DNA of 64,000 nucleotides from Maritimibacter sp. (GTDB lineage Bacteria > Pseudomonadota > Alphaproteobacteria > Rhodobacterales > Rhodobacteraceae): positions 372,001 through 436,000 of the forward strand of contig CP051232.1 in assembly GCA_017792445.1 (NCBI GenBank), in the 5' to 3' direction. Below, piece by piece: positions 18,807-27,893 of this stretch. The notes beneath the pieces were generated by a model. It was not told where the DNA came from, searched no databases, and saw nothing but the letters and a program-made list of their open reading frames with translations. The first letter of the stretch is position 1; each line of letters begins with the position of its first letter. The position numbers were made by a program, and so were the translations under genes.

Positions 18807-20125
18807 TCAGACGTCTCCAAAGGCAATTCCAGCCGGAAGCATCCACCCGGCCCGTCGCCGAGGTTCAGCTGCCCGCCATGTTCATCGGCGATCTTCGCGC
18901 TGATGGAAAGGCCAAGGCCGGTGCCCCGGCCCACGGGCTTGGTGGTGAAAAAGGGATCGAAGATCGCGGCCCGCACGTCCTCGGGCACGCCGGGTCCGTT
19001 GTCGCGCACGGTCAGCACCGCAGCCGGTTCGGTACAGGCGATGTCGATGGTCAGTTCCGGCGTCTCCACCCCGTCCAGCGCGTCCATGCCGTTCTGCACG
19101 AGGTTCATCACGATCTGCTGCACGTGGCCCGATACGCCCCGCACCATGCATCGCTCTGCCCCGGTAAACCGCACCGTGATCCCGCTTTTCGAGCCGCGCT
19201 CGACCCAGCGCGCCGCGACCTTGGCGACGTCGACAAGGTCGAACTCCACCCGTTCGCCGCTGCCTTCCGCCGACAGACGCCGCAGATCGGCGACGATGTC
19301 GCGCACCCGCTCGGCCCCGTCCCGCGCACCGTGGACGGCTTCGGCGAGGTTGCGCAGGTTGCGTTCCAGCTTCAGGTCCGCGCGCAGCTGGACCAGTTCC
19401 GCCCGTGGCGCGCCCTGCTGGACACGCTCGAAATAGGTTTCGAACTGGCCCACATATTTCTCAAGCGCGTGGACGCTGGCGTAAACGAAGCTGATCGGGT
19501 TGTTCAATTCATGCGCCACCCCCGCCAACAGGCGGCCGAGCGAGGCGAGTTTCTCGTTCCGGACAAGCTGCGTCTGTGCCTCTTTCAACTGCCGGTGGCT
19601 GCGTTCCAGTTCCGCGTAGGCGCGGCGCAATTCGCCCAGCGGACGCCCGGTCAGCACCGCGCCCTCGAAACGGCTGCGGTCGGACAGGCGGGCGGCAAGG
19701 CTGATGTCGAACGGCAATGCACCTTCCGCGGTCACAAGATCGGCCTCGAAGCTTGCGCTTTCGCGCGACAGCCGCAGGTCGTTCATCGCCTCGGCAAGAC
19801 GCGCCGCGCCGTCTCCGGTGAAGAAGCCTGACAGCGGCTGGCCGATCAGCGCGCCCGGCTCGGCCTCGACCGCGCGCGCGAAAGACGCGCTGATCTCTTC
19901 GATCTTCCCGTCGCGGCCCACCACCACCATGATATCGCTGACAGAGCCCAGAACGGATTCGATGAATAGCCGCGCCGCGTGCAGTTCTGCGTTCTGCCGT
20001 TCCAGACGCTCCTGATACTCGACGAGTTCCGCATAGGTGCGGTCAACGGCGTTCAGAACGTCGCCCCAGGCGTCGTCGAGAATATCCGCCTCGCCGGCGG
20101 GACCGGAGGCCGTCGCTTCGCTCAT
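18803..20125 (-). CDS. hupT: HupT sensor histidine kinase of the hydrogenase regulon
   Basis: 440 residues, no membrane helices. It has an N-terminal coiled-coil (about 25-55), a PAS domain (about 56-165), a second coiled coil, the H-box AGVAHELNNP with phospho-accepting His205, and an ATPase domain with N, G1 (DNGPGVP) and G2 (GRGTGLGLS) boxes ending near the C-terminus. In R. capsulatus HupT phosphorylates HupR and thereby represses hydrogenase synthesis; H2 bound by HupUV relieves this. It is the first gene of the locus, and hupU overlaps its stop region (ATGA). Confidence 0.95.
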   Translation of the reverse strand: MSEATASGPAGEADILDDAWGDVLNAVDRTYAELVEYQERLERQNAELHAARLFIESVLGSVSDIMVVVGRDGKIEEISASFARAVEAEPGALIGQPLSGFFTGDGAARLAEAMNDLRLSRESASFEADLVTAEGALPFDISLAARLSDRSRFEGAVLTGRPLGELRRAYAELERSHRQLKEAQTQLVRNEKLASLGRLLAGVAHELNNPISFVYASVHALEKYVGQFETYFERVQQGAPRAELVQLRADLKLERNLRNLAEAVHGARDGAERVRDIVADLRRLSAEGSGERVEFDLVDVAKVAARWVERGSKSGITVRFTGAERCMVRGVSGHVQQIVMNLVQNGMDALDGVETPELTIDIACTEPAAVLTVRDNGPGVPEDVRAAIFDPFFTTKPVGRGTGLGLSISAKIADEHGGQLNLGDGPGGCFRLELPLETSE

Positions 20126-20466
20126 TCGCGCACTCTAGCGTCGCGGGATGCGCCGTCACAAGGGGCCTGCGCCGCGCCCCGCCCCACATCGGAACGCAAC
20201 GGCGTGGCTTGACTTTGTGCGGGATGTGGATATGTGGGGCACGTCGCTGCGCTGCCGCGTGAGCATGCCGCGCCCACATCCGTGACCGGAACCGGGCCAT
20301 CAGCGCACAACAGATTTCAGTTCCCCATCACGCAGGGTTCCTGACGCGACGGCCAGACGGTGCGGGAAACGCCCGCACGTCCCGAGGCCAGCGCCAACCC
20401 TACGCGGCCGCACGTGTGTGCGGCCATGTCCATAGGCCACATCCGCGTGGCCATGAAGGAAGACAT
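20126..20466 (+). promoter_or_regulatory. Divergent control region between hupT and the helicase gene
   Basis: 341 bp without a gene. It must hold the hupT promoter (minus) and the helicase promoter (plus). A possible -35 element TTGACT at 20209-20214 is followed after 16 bases by a poor -10 (TATGTG) on the plus strand, which would leave a leader of about 230 bases. Near the helicase start two perfect hairpins follow each other: GGCCGCAC-GTGT-GTGCGGCC (20406-20425) and GGCCAC-ATCCGC-GTGGCC (20435-20452). The second ends just before the AAGGAAG ribosome site. A structured leader is typical of RNA-helicase genes that control themselves. Confidence 0.55.
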
Positions 20467-21792
20467 TTGCTCGATTTCGACATGCTCGGCCTTGCGCCGA
20501 CCCTTAATGCCGCGCTGGCACGCGCCGGCCTCACCGAACCGACCCCGATCCAGAACCAGGCGATCCCGCTTGCGATGGACGGCCACGACGTGCTGGGCCT
20601 TGCCCAGACCGGCACCGGCAAGACGCTGGCCTTCGGCCTGCCTCTGATCAACACGCTGCTGGAGCAGCCCGGCAAGCCGAAGCCCAAGACGGTCAAGGCG
20701 CTGATCCTCGCCCCGACCCGCGAACTGGTGAACCAGATCGCCGACAACCTGCGCCCGCTGACCGAAGGCTCGAAGATCTTCGTCGCCACGGTCGTCGGCG
20801 GCCAGTCGATCAACCGCCAGATCGGCGTGCTCGCCCGCGGCGTGGACGTGCTGGTGGCGACCCCCGGCCGTCTCATCGACCTGATGGACCGCGGCGCCGT
20901 GGACCTTGGCCAGACCCGGCACCTTGTGCTGGACGAGGCCGACCAGATGCTGGACCTAGGCTTCATCCACGCGCTGCGCCGGATCGCGCCCAAGCTGGGC
21001 ACGCCGCGCCAGACCATGCTGTTCTCGGCCACCATGCCGAAGCAGATGGAGGAACTGTCGCGCGCCTATCTCAACAACCCGCGCCGGGTGCAGGTCAGCC
21101 CTCCGGGCAAGGCCGCCGACAAGATCACCCAGTCGGTGCACTTCGTCGAGAAACCCGGCAAGCCCGGCAAGCTGCGCGAGATCCTGTCGCGTGACCCCGA
21201 CGCCCTGACGCTGGTGTTCTCGCGCACAAAGCACGGCGCCGAGAAGCTGATGAAGGGCCTTGTCGCGGACGGCTACAACGCCGCCTCGATCCACGGCAAC
21301 AAAAGCCAGGGCCAGCGTGACCGCGCCATCAAGGCGTTCCGCGAGGGCTCGATCACCACGTTGGTCGCCACCGACGTCGCCGCGCGGGGCATCGACATTC
21401 CCGGCGTGGCTTACGTGATCAACTACGACCTGCCCGAGGTTCCGGACAACTATGTCCACCGCATCGGCCGGACCGCCCGCGCGGGCCGCGAGGGCGAGGC
21501 GATCGCCTTCTGCTCCACGGAAGAAGCGGACCTGCTGCACCAGATCCAGAAGCTGATGAAGATCGAGGTTCCGGTGGCCAGCGGCGACAGCCCGCTGGAA
21601 AACGGCGCGCCTTCGGGTCGCAGCCGAAAGCCCTCGAACCGTCGCGGTGGCGGCGGTGGCGGTGGTCAGCACAAGCGTGGCGGCAAGCCGCAGGGCGCGA
21701 AGGCGAAGGGCGGCAAGCCCGAGGCCGCGAACGCGGACGGGGCGAACGGCAACCGCCGTCGCCGGTCGCGGGGCCGCCGTCGCGCGGCCTGA
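20467..21792 (+). CDS. DEAD-box RNA helicase, RhlE-like
   Basis: About 441 residues. All helicase motifs are present: the Q-motif (TEPTPIQ), motif I AQTGTGKT, PTREL, TPGR, DEAD (LDEADQ), SAT, the helicase C-domain ARGIDIPG and HRIGRTARAG. The C-terminal 60 residues are a glycine/arginine/lysine-rich tail typical of RNA-binding helicases that act on ribosomal precursors or mRNA in the cold. The start is taken as TTG 20467, with AAGGAAG at 20456-20462. An upstream in-frame ATG (20416) lies inside the leader hairpins, and ATG 20482 is a further option. It converges on the nag operon 27 bases downstream. Confidence 0.9.
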   Translation: MLDFDMLGLAPTLNAALARAGLTEPTPIQNQAIPLAMDGHDVLGLAQTGTGKTLAFGLPLINTLLEQPGKPKPKTVKALILAPTRELVNQIADNLRPLTEGSKIFVATVVGGQSINRQIGVLARGVDVLVATPGRLIDLMDRGAVDLGQTRHLVLDEADQMLDLGFIHALRRIAPKLGTPRQTMLFSATMPKQMEELSRAYLNNPRRVQVSPPGKAADKITQSVHFVEKPGKPGKLREILSRDPDALTLVFSRTKHGAEKLMKGLVADGYNAASIHGNKSQGQRDRAIKAFREGSITTLVATDVAARGIDIPGVAYVINYDLPEVPDNYVHRIGRTARAGREGEAIAFCSTEEADLLHQIQKLMKIEVPVASGDSPLENGAPSGRSRKPSNRRGGGGGGGQHKRGGKPQGAKAKGGKPEAANADGANGNRRRRSRGRRRAA

Positions 21793-21819
21793 TCCTTGCG
21801 AGAGTAAAGAACCGGCGGC

Positions 21820-22902
21820 TCAGGCCGCCGGTTTCAGTTCCGGGTCCAGCAACAGCAGATCATCCGCCGCCCACCCGTCGCACACCGATTGCGGCGGCAA
21901 GCCAAGCACCTTGCGCGGAATGTCGGTGACCATCGGGATCGCCTGCGACAGAGGGATGCCGAAGCGCACGAGGTTCGCCAGCGACGTCACCATGTCCACG
22001 TGCGCCCCCGCAAAGGCGCCCTCGGCATTGATCAGGTGCCCGTCCACCGCGCGGATTTCCTGACCGTAGAGGGTAAAGCTGTCGGGCCCGCCAACCGTCG
22101 CCATCGCATCCGACACCACGAAGGTCAGCCCCTGCGAAGGCCGCGCCCGAAGCGCGATGCGCAGCATCTCGGGCGTGACGTGCAGGCCGTCCGCGATAAT
22201 CCCGCAGTAGACCTCGGAGTCGATCGCCGCCCCAAGCAGCCCCGGCGCGCGCGACGTCATCTGATCCATCGCGTTGAACAGGTGCGTCACGCAACTGACG
22301 CCCGCCGCGAAGGCCGTCCGCGCCTGCTGCAAATCCGCGCCGCTGTGGCCCGCCGAAACGACCGCACCGCAGTCGACCAGTTCGGCCAGCAAGTCCGCAT
22401 CCGCCAGTTCGGGCGCCAGCGTCACCAGCACGTGCAGCCCCGCCGCCTTCAGCGCCCGCGCGTGGTCTACCGTGGTCCGGTCCAGCGGGCGGATATAGCG
22501 CGCGGCGTGGGTGCCGCGCCGACGCTCGGCAAGGTGCGGACCTTCGATATGCAGTCCCAGCAGCCCCGGTTCGCCCGCGGTCTCGATGGCGGCGTCTACC
22601 GCATCCGCCAGCACCTCGGGCGCATCGGTTATCACCGTGGGCAGGATCCAACCGGTCCCCAGCGCGCGATGCGCGGCGGCAATCGTGCGCAGCCCGTCCG
22701 CGCCCCTGGCATCGTTCACCATGACACCGCCGCCGCCATTCACCTGAAGGTCGGTGCAGGCAGGCATGGCGAGATGCACTTCGCGGTCCACCTTGCCGCC
22801 GTTGCGGGGGCCGCAGGAAACGACCCTGCCGTCCGCGATGTCCAGCACCGCCTGCTCGCACAGCCGCCCGTCGGACCAGAGATATCGCGCGCCGATCCGC
22901 AT
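21820..22902 (-). CDS. nagA: N-acetylglucosamine-6-phosphate deacetylase
   Basis: 360 residues. NagA removes the acetyl group from GlcNAc-6-P, giving glucosamine-6-P. Amidohydrolase-fold motifs are visible: DLQVNGGGG near residue 51, HIEGPHLAERRRGTH, the metal-site histidines in SAGHSG and CVTHLFNAM, DGLHV and the catalytic aspartate in VVSDAMATVG. ATG 22902 shares its A with the stop of the upstream ATPase gene (TGATG). It is the last gene of an eight-gene amino-sugar operon and feeds NagB, encoded two genes upstream. Confidence 0.95.
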   Translation of the reverse strand: MRIGARYLWSDGRLCEQAVLDIADGRVVSCGPRNGGKVDREVHLAMPACTDLQVNGGGGVMVNDARGADGLRTIAAAHRALGTGWILPTVITDAPEVLADAVDAAIETAGEPGLLGLHIEGPHLAERRRGTHAARYIRPLDRTTVDHARALKAAGLHVLVTLAPELADADLLAELVDCGAVVSAGHSGADLQQARTAFAAGVSCVTHLFNAMDQMTSRAPGLLGAAIDSEVYCGIIADGLHVTPEMLRIALRARPSQGLTFVVSDAMATVGGPDSFTLYGQEIRAVDGHLINAEGAFAGAHVDMVTSLANLVRFGIPLSQAIPMVTDIPRKVLGLPPQSVCDGWAADDLLLLDPELKPAA

Positions 22903-23972
22903 CAGGCTGCAGCCTTCATTTCACCGCGGATCGCATCGCCGTTGGCATCGAAAAGGTGCGCTTCGGAGATGTCGAAGGTCAGGCCGACCGTCTCGCCATC
23001 GCGGACCTTCATCGTTCCCGGCCCGCGCAGCGTCACGCGCCCCGCGTGCTCGGTATCGACATAGACGCTGAGGTCCGCGCCAAGATATTCGGCCAGCGCA
23101 ACCTTCCCGGTCAGCAGCCCCTCTTCCGGCGCGACGAGGCGCAGCGCTTCCGGCCGCACGCCAAGCTGAACGGCGGGCCGCACCGGAACCGGCAGCGCGG
23201 GTTTCCCGGCGCTCAGTTCGACGCCGCGCGCGGTGGTCTCGACCGGCAGCAGGTTCATCTTGGGCGAGCCGATGAACTGCGCCACGAAGGTGTTCGCGGG
23301 CGCGGTGTACAGCTCGTGCGGGGTGCCCACCTGCATGATCCGCCCGCCGCTCAGCACGACGATACGGTCGGCCAGCGTCATCGCCTCGACCTGATCGTGG
23401 GTGACGTACAGCATCGTCGCATCAAGGCTCTTGTGCAGCTCGGCGATCTCGATCCGGGTCTCGGTCCGCAGCGCGGCGTCGAGGTTCGACAAGGGTTCGT
23501 CGAACAGGAACGCCTTGGGCTTGCGCACGATGGCGCGCCCGATGGCGACGCGCTGGCGCTGGCCGCCGGACAGGGCCTTGGGCTTGCGGTCGAGGTAAGG
23601 CTCGATCTGCAACGCCCGCGCCGCCTCGTTCACGCGCGCGTCGATCTCGGCCTTCGGCAGCTTCTCGGTGTGCAGCGCGAAGGCGATGTTCTGGCGGACG
23701 GTCATGTGCGGGTACAGCGCGTAGGACTGGAACACCATCGACAGGCCCCGGTCGTGCGGCGCGGTGTGGGTGACGTCCCGTCCGTCGATCGAGATCTTGC
23801 CGGATGTCACGTCCTCCAGCCCCGCGATCAGCCGCAGCAAGGTGGATTTGCCACAGCCCGACGGCCCGACAAAGACGACAAACTCGCCCGAGTTCATGGC
23901 AAGCGACAGATCTTGGAAGATGTCGGTGGTGCCGAACCGTTTTCCGATGTTCTCAAGGGTAATCGTGGTCAC
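22902..23972 (-). CDS. Sugar ABC transporter ATPase (UgpC/MsmK type) of the amino-sugar importer
   Basis: 356 residues: an N-terminal ATPase domain with Walker [10 protein letters not shown], signature LSGGQRQR, Walker [13 protein letters not shown] and the H-loop, followed by a C-terminal regulatory TOBE domain (about 240-356). This is the MalK/UgpC family that powers carbohydrate importers of the MalFG type. The operon has two permeases and one binding protein but only this ATPase, so it is the cognate motor. It lies between nagB and nagA, with 10-base and overlapping junctions. Confidence 0.93.
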   Translation of the reverse strand: MTTITLENIGKRFGTTDIFQDLSLAMNSGEFVVFVGPSGCGKSTLLRLIAGLEDVTSGKISIDGRDVTHTAPHDRGLSMVFQSYALYPHMTVRQNIAFALHTEKLPKAEIDARVNEAARALQIEPYLDRKPKALSGGQRQRVAIGRAIVRKPKAFLFDEPLSNLDAALRTETRIEIAELHKSLDATMLYVTHDQVEAMTLADRIVVLSGGRIMQVGTPHELYTAPANTFVAQFIGSPKMNLLPVETTARGVELSAGKPALPVPVRPAVQLGVRPEALRLVAPEEGLLTGKVALAEYLGADLSVYVDTEHAGRVTLRGPGTMKVRDGETVGLTFDISEAHLFDANGDAIRGEMKAAA

Positions 23973-23982
23973 GGGAGGTCTC

Positions 23983-24747
23983 CTACAGCTCGGGCTCGGC
24001 GCCGCCCGGATGGACGGTCTCGTAATAGTCGCGCAGGGCGAGGCTGGACGCGGCGGCCTCGTCCACGACGATGGTGGCGCGGCGGTGCAGTTGCAGCGCA
24101 GAGGCGGGGCAGACCGCCGATAACGGCCCTTCGACCATGGCGGCCACGGCCTCTGCCTTGGCGCTGCCGGTGGCCAGCAAGATCACGTGCCGCGCGTCCA
24201 GGATTGTGGCGATGCCCATGGTGATGGCAAAGCGCGGCACCTCGTCGGGATCGTCGAAGAACCGCGCGTTGTCGTCGCGGGTGCGGCGGGTCAGTGTCTT
24301 GACCCGTGTGCGCGAGCCCAAAGACGAGGTCGGTTCGTTGAACCCGATGTGCCCGTTCGCGCCGATCCCCAGCAATTGCAAATCCAGCCCGCCATCGGCG
24401 ATCTGCGCCTCGTAGCGGTCGGCCTCTGCCTCGGGGTCCGGCGCGTCGCCCTGCGGCAGATGCGTCTGCTTGCGCGACATTCGCTTCGGCCCGAACAGGC
24501 GCGCCTCCATGAAGCTGCGGTAGCTTTGCGGGTGCTGCGGCGAGAGGCCGACGTATTCATCAAGGTTGAAGGTCGTCACCCGGCTCAGGTCGGCGTCGGA
24601 GGCGACAAGCCCCTGATAGACAGGCTCCATCGTGCCGCCGGTCGCAAGGCCCAGCCGCGCGTCGGGCCTCTCGTCCACAAGGTCGCGGATCTCGTCGACC
24701 ACGCGGGCCGCCGCTGCGGCGGCATCGGGAAGGATCAGTAGTTTCAC
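23983..24747 (-). CDS. nagB: Glucosamine-6-phosphate deaminase
   Basis: 254 residues. NagB turns glucosamine-6-P into fructose-6-P and ammonia, the last step before glycolysis. Family motifs are visible: [12 protein letters not shown], the catalytic segment FNLDEYVGL (general base Asp), and [13 protein letters not shown]. The length is slightly below the E. coli enzyme (266), the difference being in the C-terminal allosteric tail, so GlcNAc-6-P activation may be weak or absent (inference). It sits four bases after the second permease gene. Confidence 0.94.
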   Translation of the reverse strand: MKLLILPDAAAAAARVVDEIRDLVDERPDARLGLATGGTMEPVYQGLVASDADLSRVTTFNLDEYVGLSPQHPQSYRSFMEARLFGPKRMSRKQTHLPQGDAPDPEAEADRYEAQIADGGLDLQLLGIGANGHIGFNEPTSSLGSRTRVKTLTRRTRDDNARFFDDPDEVPRFAITMGIATILDARHVILLATGSAKAEAVAAMVEGPLSAVCPASALQLHRRATIVVDEAAASSLALRDYYETVHPGGAEPEL

Positions 24748-24751
24748 GTCG

Positions 24752-25579
24752 TTATCCTTTCACCGCGCCGCCGGTCATCGAGCCGCCGATGTGGCGATAC
24801 ATCACGAGGCCAAGTAGCACGGGCGGAGCCGCCGAAACCATGATGATCGCCGCCGCGACGCCCCATTGCACGCCGCCCCCGCCGGAAGCGAAGAAGAAAG
24901 AGGCACCAACGGTGATCGGAACGGCATCGCGGGTGGTCAGCATCAGGCCGAACAGGAACTCATTCCACGCGGTGATGAAGCCGAAGATGAAGACCGTCAC
25001 GATGGCCGGGCGGCACATCGGCAGCACGATGCGGAACAGCAGCGTCGCCATCGACGCGCCGTCCATCCGGGCGGCTTCTTCCAGCTCGTAGGGAAGTTCG
25101 CGCACGGTGTTGGTCAGGATCAGCAGCGCGATGGGGATGTTCACCACCGCAAGGATCAGGCCAAGGCCCAGCTTGGTGTCCAGCAGGCCAAGCGTCTGGT
25201 ACATCAGGTACAGCGGGATCGCGAAAACGATCAGCGGCAGCGCGCGCAGGTTCACGGCAGCCGGGAACAGCACGTTCATGCCCACCCCGCGCCGCGCCAT
25301 CGCCCAGGCCGCTGGGAAACACAGTGCGATGGGAAGGATCGTCCCGATCAGCGCGGCGGTCAGCGAGTTGCCAAGGAACTGCCAAACGTCGAACCGGCCC
25401 GCCGGATCGAACACGGTGGCATAGTTGGCCAGCGTCGGCTCGCGGATACACAGGCCCGGATTGCGGGAAATCTCTGCATTCGACTTGAACGAGGTGATCA
25501 GCGTGGCGATCACCGGGAAGTTCAGGATGAACGCCGCGAGGGCGAAAACGATCCAGCGGATCAGCGAAGCGATGCGCAT
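24752..25579 (-). CDS. Sugar ABC transporter permease, MalG type
   Basis: 275 residues with six predicted membrane helices and the EAA loop ELEEAARMDGASMATLLFRIVLP, which docks with the ATPase. ATG 25579 shares its A with the stop of the preceding permease (TGATG). An in-frame GTG directly upstream (25582) is an alternative start that would add one residue. It forms the translocation channel with the gene product of 25579-26448. Substrate specificity comes from the binding protein and the enzymes of the operon, which point to N-acetylated amino sugars. Confidence 0.92.
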   Translation of the reverse strand: MRIASLIRWIVFALAAFILNFPVIATLITSFKSNAEISRNPGLCIREPTLANYATVFDPAGRFDVWQFLGNSLTAALIGTILPIALCFPAAWAMARRGVGMNVLFPAAVNLRALPLIVFAIPLYLMYQTLGLLDTKLGLGLILAVVNIPIALLILTNTVRELPYELEEAARMDGASMATLLFRIVLPMCRPAIVTVFIFGFITAWNEFLFGLMLTTRDAVPITVGASFFFASGGGGVQWGVAAAIIMVSAAPPVLLGLVMYRHIGGSMTGGAVKG

Positions 25580-26448
25580 CACGCGGTCTCCTTTCCGCGG
25601 CCCCGGCGGGCGGCGACGAACAGCACAAGGAAGGCCGCCGCGAACAGGATCATCGACGCCGCGATGGCCTGCCCGATCTCGCCGGACCGGAAGAAGGCGA
25701 CGTAGATATAGATCGACAGCGAGGTCGTGGACCCGCCCGGCCCGGTGCCGGTCAGCGTCCAGATATTGTCGAACACGCGGAAGCCGTCGATGAACCGGAT
25801 GAACAGCGCGACGCCCAGTGTCGGCAGCATCAGCGGCAGCTCGATGCGGGTCAGCAGCCGCCAGCCACGCGTACCGTCGACCGACGCAGCCTCGCGGATG
25901 TCCTCGGGGATCGATTCATAGGCCATGTGGAACAGCAGCAGCGCGAAGGGCGTCCATTGCAGCGTCTCGATGACAAAGATCGTCTTGAACACGTTCTGCG
26001 CGGTCAGGAAACCGTAGGACACGCCGAACCAGTTATAGAGGTAGTTGGGCAGCGGCCCGATGAACTCGTGCAGGACCAGCCGGTACATCAGGCCCATCAT
26101 AGCGGGCGCGATGATCATCGGCATGATCAGGATCGCCAGCATCCACGGCGCGCGGCGCAGGATGGGCGAGAAATAGATCGCCAGCGCCAGCCCCAGCACG
26201 CACTCGGCCACCGAGGTCAGCACCGCGAATTTCAGCGAGAACCACGTCGCCTGCCAGAAATCCGGATCGGCCAGCACCGCGCGGAAATTGTCGAGGCCGG
26301 TAAAGGTCGGCGCCCGCAGCGTCTCGAAGCTGACGTCGGACAGCGAATAGATCACGTCCAGAACGGTCGGGAAGCCCAGCAACGCCAGAAGGAACAGCAC
26401 CAGAGGCGCGGTCAGGATGGCGTTTTCGGAGCGTTGGGAAAGGGACAT
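25579..26448 (-). CDS. Sugar ABC transporter permease, MalF type
   Basis: 289 residues with six membrane helices. The first helix lies right after a short cytoplasmic N-terminus (MSLSQRSENAILTAPLV). The ATPase-docking EAA loop is seen as IPEDIREAASVDGTRGWRLLTRIELP. A C-terminal basic tail (RRGRGKETA) fits positive-inside topology. It follows the binding-protein gene after a 92-bp gap with a hairpin, a usual arrangement that lets the binding protein be made in excess of the membrane parts. Confidence 0.92.
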   Translation of the reverse strand: MSLSQRSENAILTAPLVLFLLALLGFPTVLDVIYSLSDVSFETLRAPTFTGLDNFRAVLADPDFWQATWFSLKFAVLTSVAECVLGLALAIYFSPILRRAPWMLAILIMPMIIAPAMMGLMYRLVLHEFIGPLPNYLYNWFGVSYGFLTAQNVFKTIFVIETLQWTPFALLLFHMAYESIPEDIREAASVDGTRGWRLLTRIELPLMLPTLGVALFIRFIDGFRVFDNIWTLTGTGPGGSTTSLSIYIYVAFFRSGEIGQAIAASMILFAAAFLVLFVAARRGRGKETA

Positions 26449-26509
26449 GGCAGCTCGTTTCTGGCAGCTCGTTTCGGGTGAGGCGGCGCCGTCAGAGGTC
26501 GGAAAGCGT

Positions 26510-26531
26510 GGGGCCGGACAAAGCCGGCCCC
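26510..26531 (-). terminator. Intercistronic hairpin after the binding-protein gene
   Basis: Perfect 8-bp stem GGGGCCGG / CCGGCCCC with a six-base loop, starting about 10 bases past the binding-protein stop. No T-run follows on the minus strand, so it probably acts as an attenuator or 3' mRNA stabiliser favouring the binding protein, not as a full terminator. Confidence 0.6.
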
Positions 26532-26540
26532 GCGCCCGGT

Positions 26541-27860
26541 TTACTTCAGCAGGTCGGCCATGCCGGCTTCGGCTGCCGACAGCGCCTCGTCAAGACTTTG
26601 CGTGTCGCCCCAGTAGCCGGTGAACTCTTGCGCCTGCAGTTCGTAGATCGACAGGGCGTTCGCGCCGGTCGCGCCGTTCATGACATAGCCGTAGTTGCTG
26701 GCGAACTCGCCCAGCGGCACGAGGTCGGGGCGCGCTTCGGCAACCGCCTCGATGGCGGTCCCGGTCAGGCCCGGCGCACCGCCTGCGGTGGCATAGGCAA
26801 CTGCGGCTTCTTCGGTCGACAGCCATTCAAGGAACGCCTTGGCCCCATCGGGGTTCTGCGCGTTCTTGTTCAGGCCCAGACCAAGGCCGTGGATGTGGGT
26901 GAAGCGGCCTTCCGGACCCGTCGGCGGTGCGACGCTGTCGGTCACATCGGCGGTCATCGGCGCGCTTTCGGCGCCGGTCAGCGCACCCGAGGCACCGTTC
27001 CACTGCACCATCATCGCGACCTGGCCCGAGGTGAAGGCGGCGTTCGCCTCCGGGAACTCGTAAGACAGCGAGTCCGTCGGCGTCGCGCCGGCATCGTACA
27101 GCATCTTGTACATCTCAAGACCGGTCCGGTACGCCTCGCTGTCAACGGTGATGTTGCCATCAGCGTCCATCCAGTCGGCGCCATAAGCGCGCGGCAGCGA
27201 TTGGAACACCATCATGTTGAACAGCAGGTTCTTCATCTGCAGCACGGTGCCATAGCGGGTCGGGCTGTCCGGGTTGACCGAGCGCGAGAAGTACAGCGCG
27301 GTCGCCGCGAAGTCTTCCCAGGTCATCTCGTCCGGCGCGACGGGCTCCATCGCGGTGCCGAGGTATTCCTCCGAGATCGCGGCATAGGTCGCTTTCGCAT
27401 CCTCGTCGCCCATCAGCTCTTCCATCAGGTCCGACCGGAAGAACAGGAAGTGCATCGACAGGTCGGTAGGCACGCCGTACTGGGCGCCTTCGAATTGCAT
27501 GGTCGACAGGACGGTGTCACCGAATACGCCCTCGGCCTCGCCCGACAGGGTGATCGGCTCCATGTAGGGTGCGTAGCGGCCGATGGAGTAGGTCGCCAGC
27601 AGGTTCACGTCGAACGCGTCGGACCCAGCGGCAAGGTCGGCCTGCAGCTTGTCGAAAAAGCCGTCGCGGCTGAAGAACAGCAGTTCGACCTTGTTCTCTT
27701 CGGCCACGTCGTCCTTGGCGTTGTAGATCTCGGTTACGGCGCGCAGCGCCTCTTCCTCGGGGCCGCCGGGCCAGCCGAGAACGGTCACCTCGGCCTGCGC
27801 CGCGGTTGCCATCAGCGCGCTCAGCGCCGTGGCGGTCAGCATCTTCTTGCGGAAAGTCAT
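26541..27860 (-). CDS. Extracellular sugar-binding protein of the amino-sugar ABC importer
   Basis: 439 residues, a family 1 solute-binding protein. The signal peptide is MTFRKKMLTATALSALMATA ending AQA, with the mature chain starting EVTVLGWPGG. The body has the usual two-lobe features (DAFDVNLL; AANAAFTSGQVAMMVQWNG; GAKAFLEWLSTEEAAVAYA). It would capture the substrate in the periplasm. The context (NanE, ROK kinase, NagA, NagB) suggests N-acetylmannosamine, N-acetylglucosamine or their oligosaccharides; the sequence alone does not say which. Confidence 0.92.
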   Translation of the reverse strand: MTFRKKMLTATALSALMATAAQAEVTVLGWPGGPEEEALRAVTEIYNAKDDVAEENKVELLFFSRDGFFDKLQADLAAGSDAFDVNLLATYSIGRYAPYMEPITLSGEAEGVFGDTVLSTMQFEGAQYGVPTDLSMHFLFFRSDLMEELMGDEDAKATYAAISEEYLGTAMEPVAPDEMTWEDFAATALYFSRSVNPDSPTRYGTVLQMKNLLFNMMVFQSLPRAYGADWMDADGNITVDSEAYRTGLEMYKMLYDAGATPTDSLSYEFPEANAAFTSGQVAMMVQWNGASGALTGAESAPMTADVTDSVAPPTGPEGRFTHIHGLGLGLNKNAQNPDGAKAFLEWLSTEEAAVAYATAGGAPGLTGTAIEAVAEARPDLVPLGEFASNYGYVMNGATGANALSIYELQAQEFTGYWGDTQSLDEALSAAEAGMADLLK

Positions 27861-27893
27861 TGTCGCATCTCCTGTTGGGTTTGTTCTTTGAAC

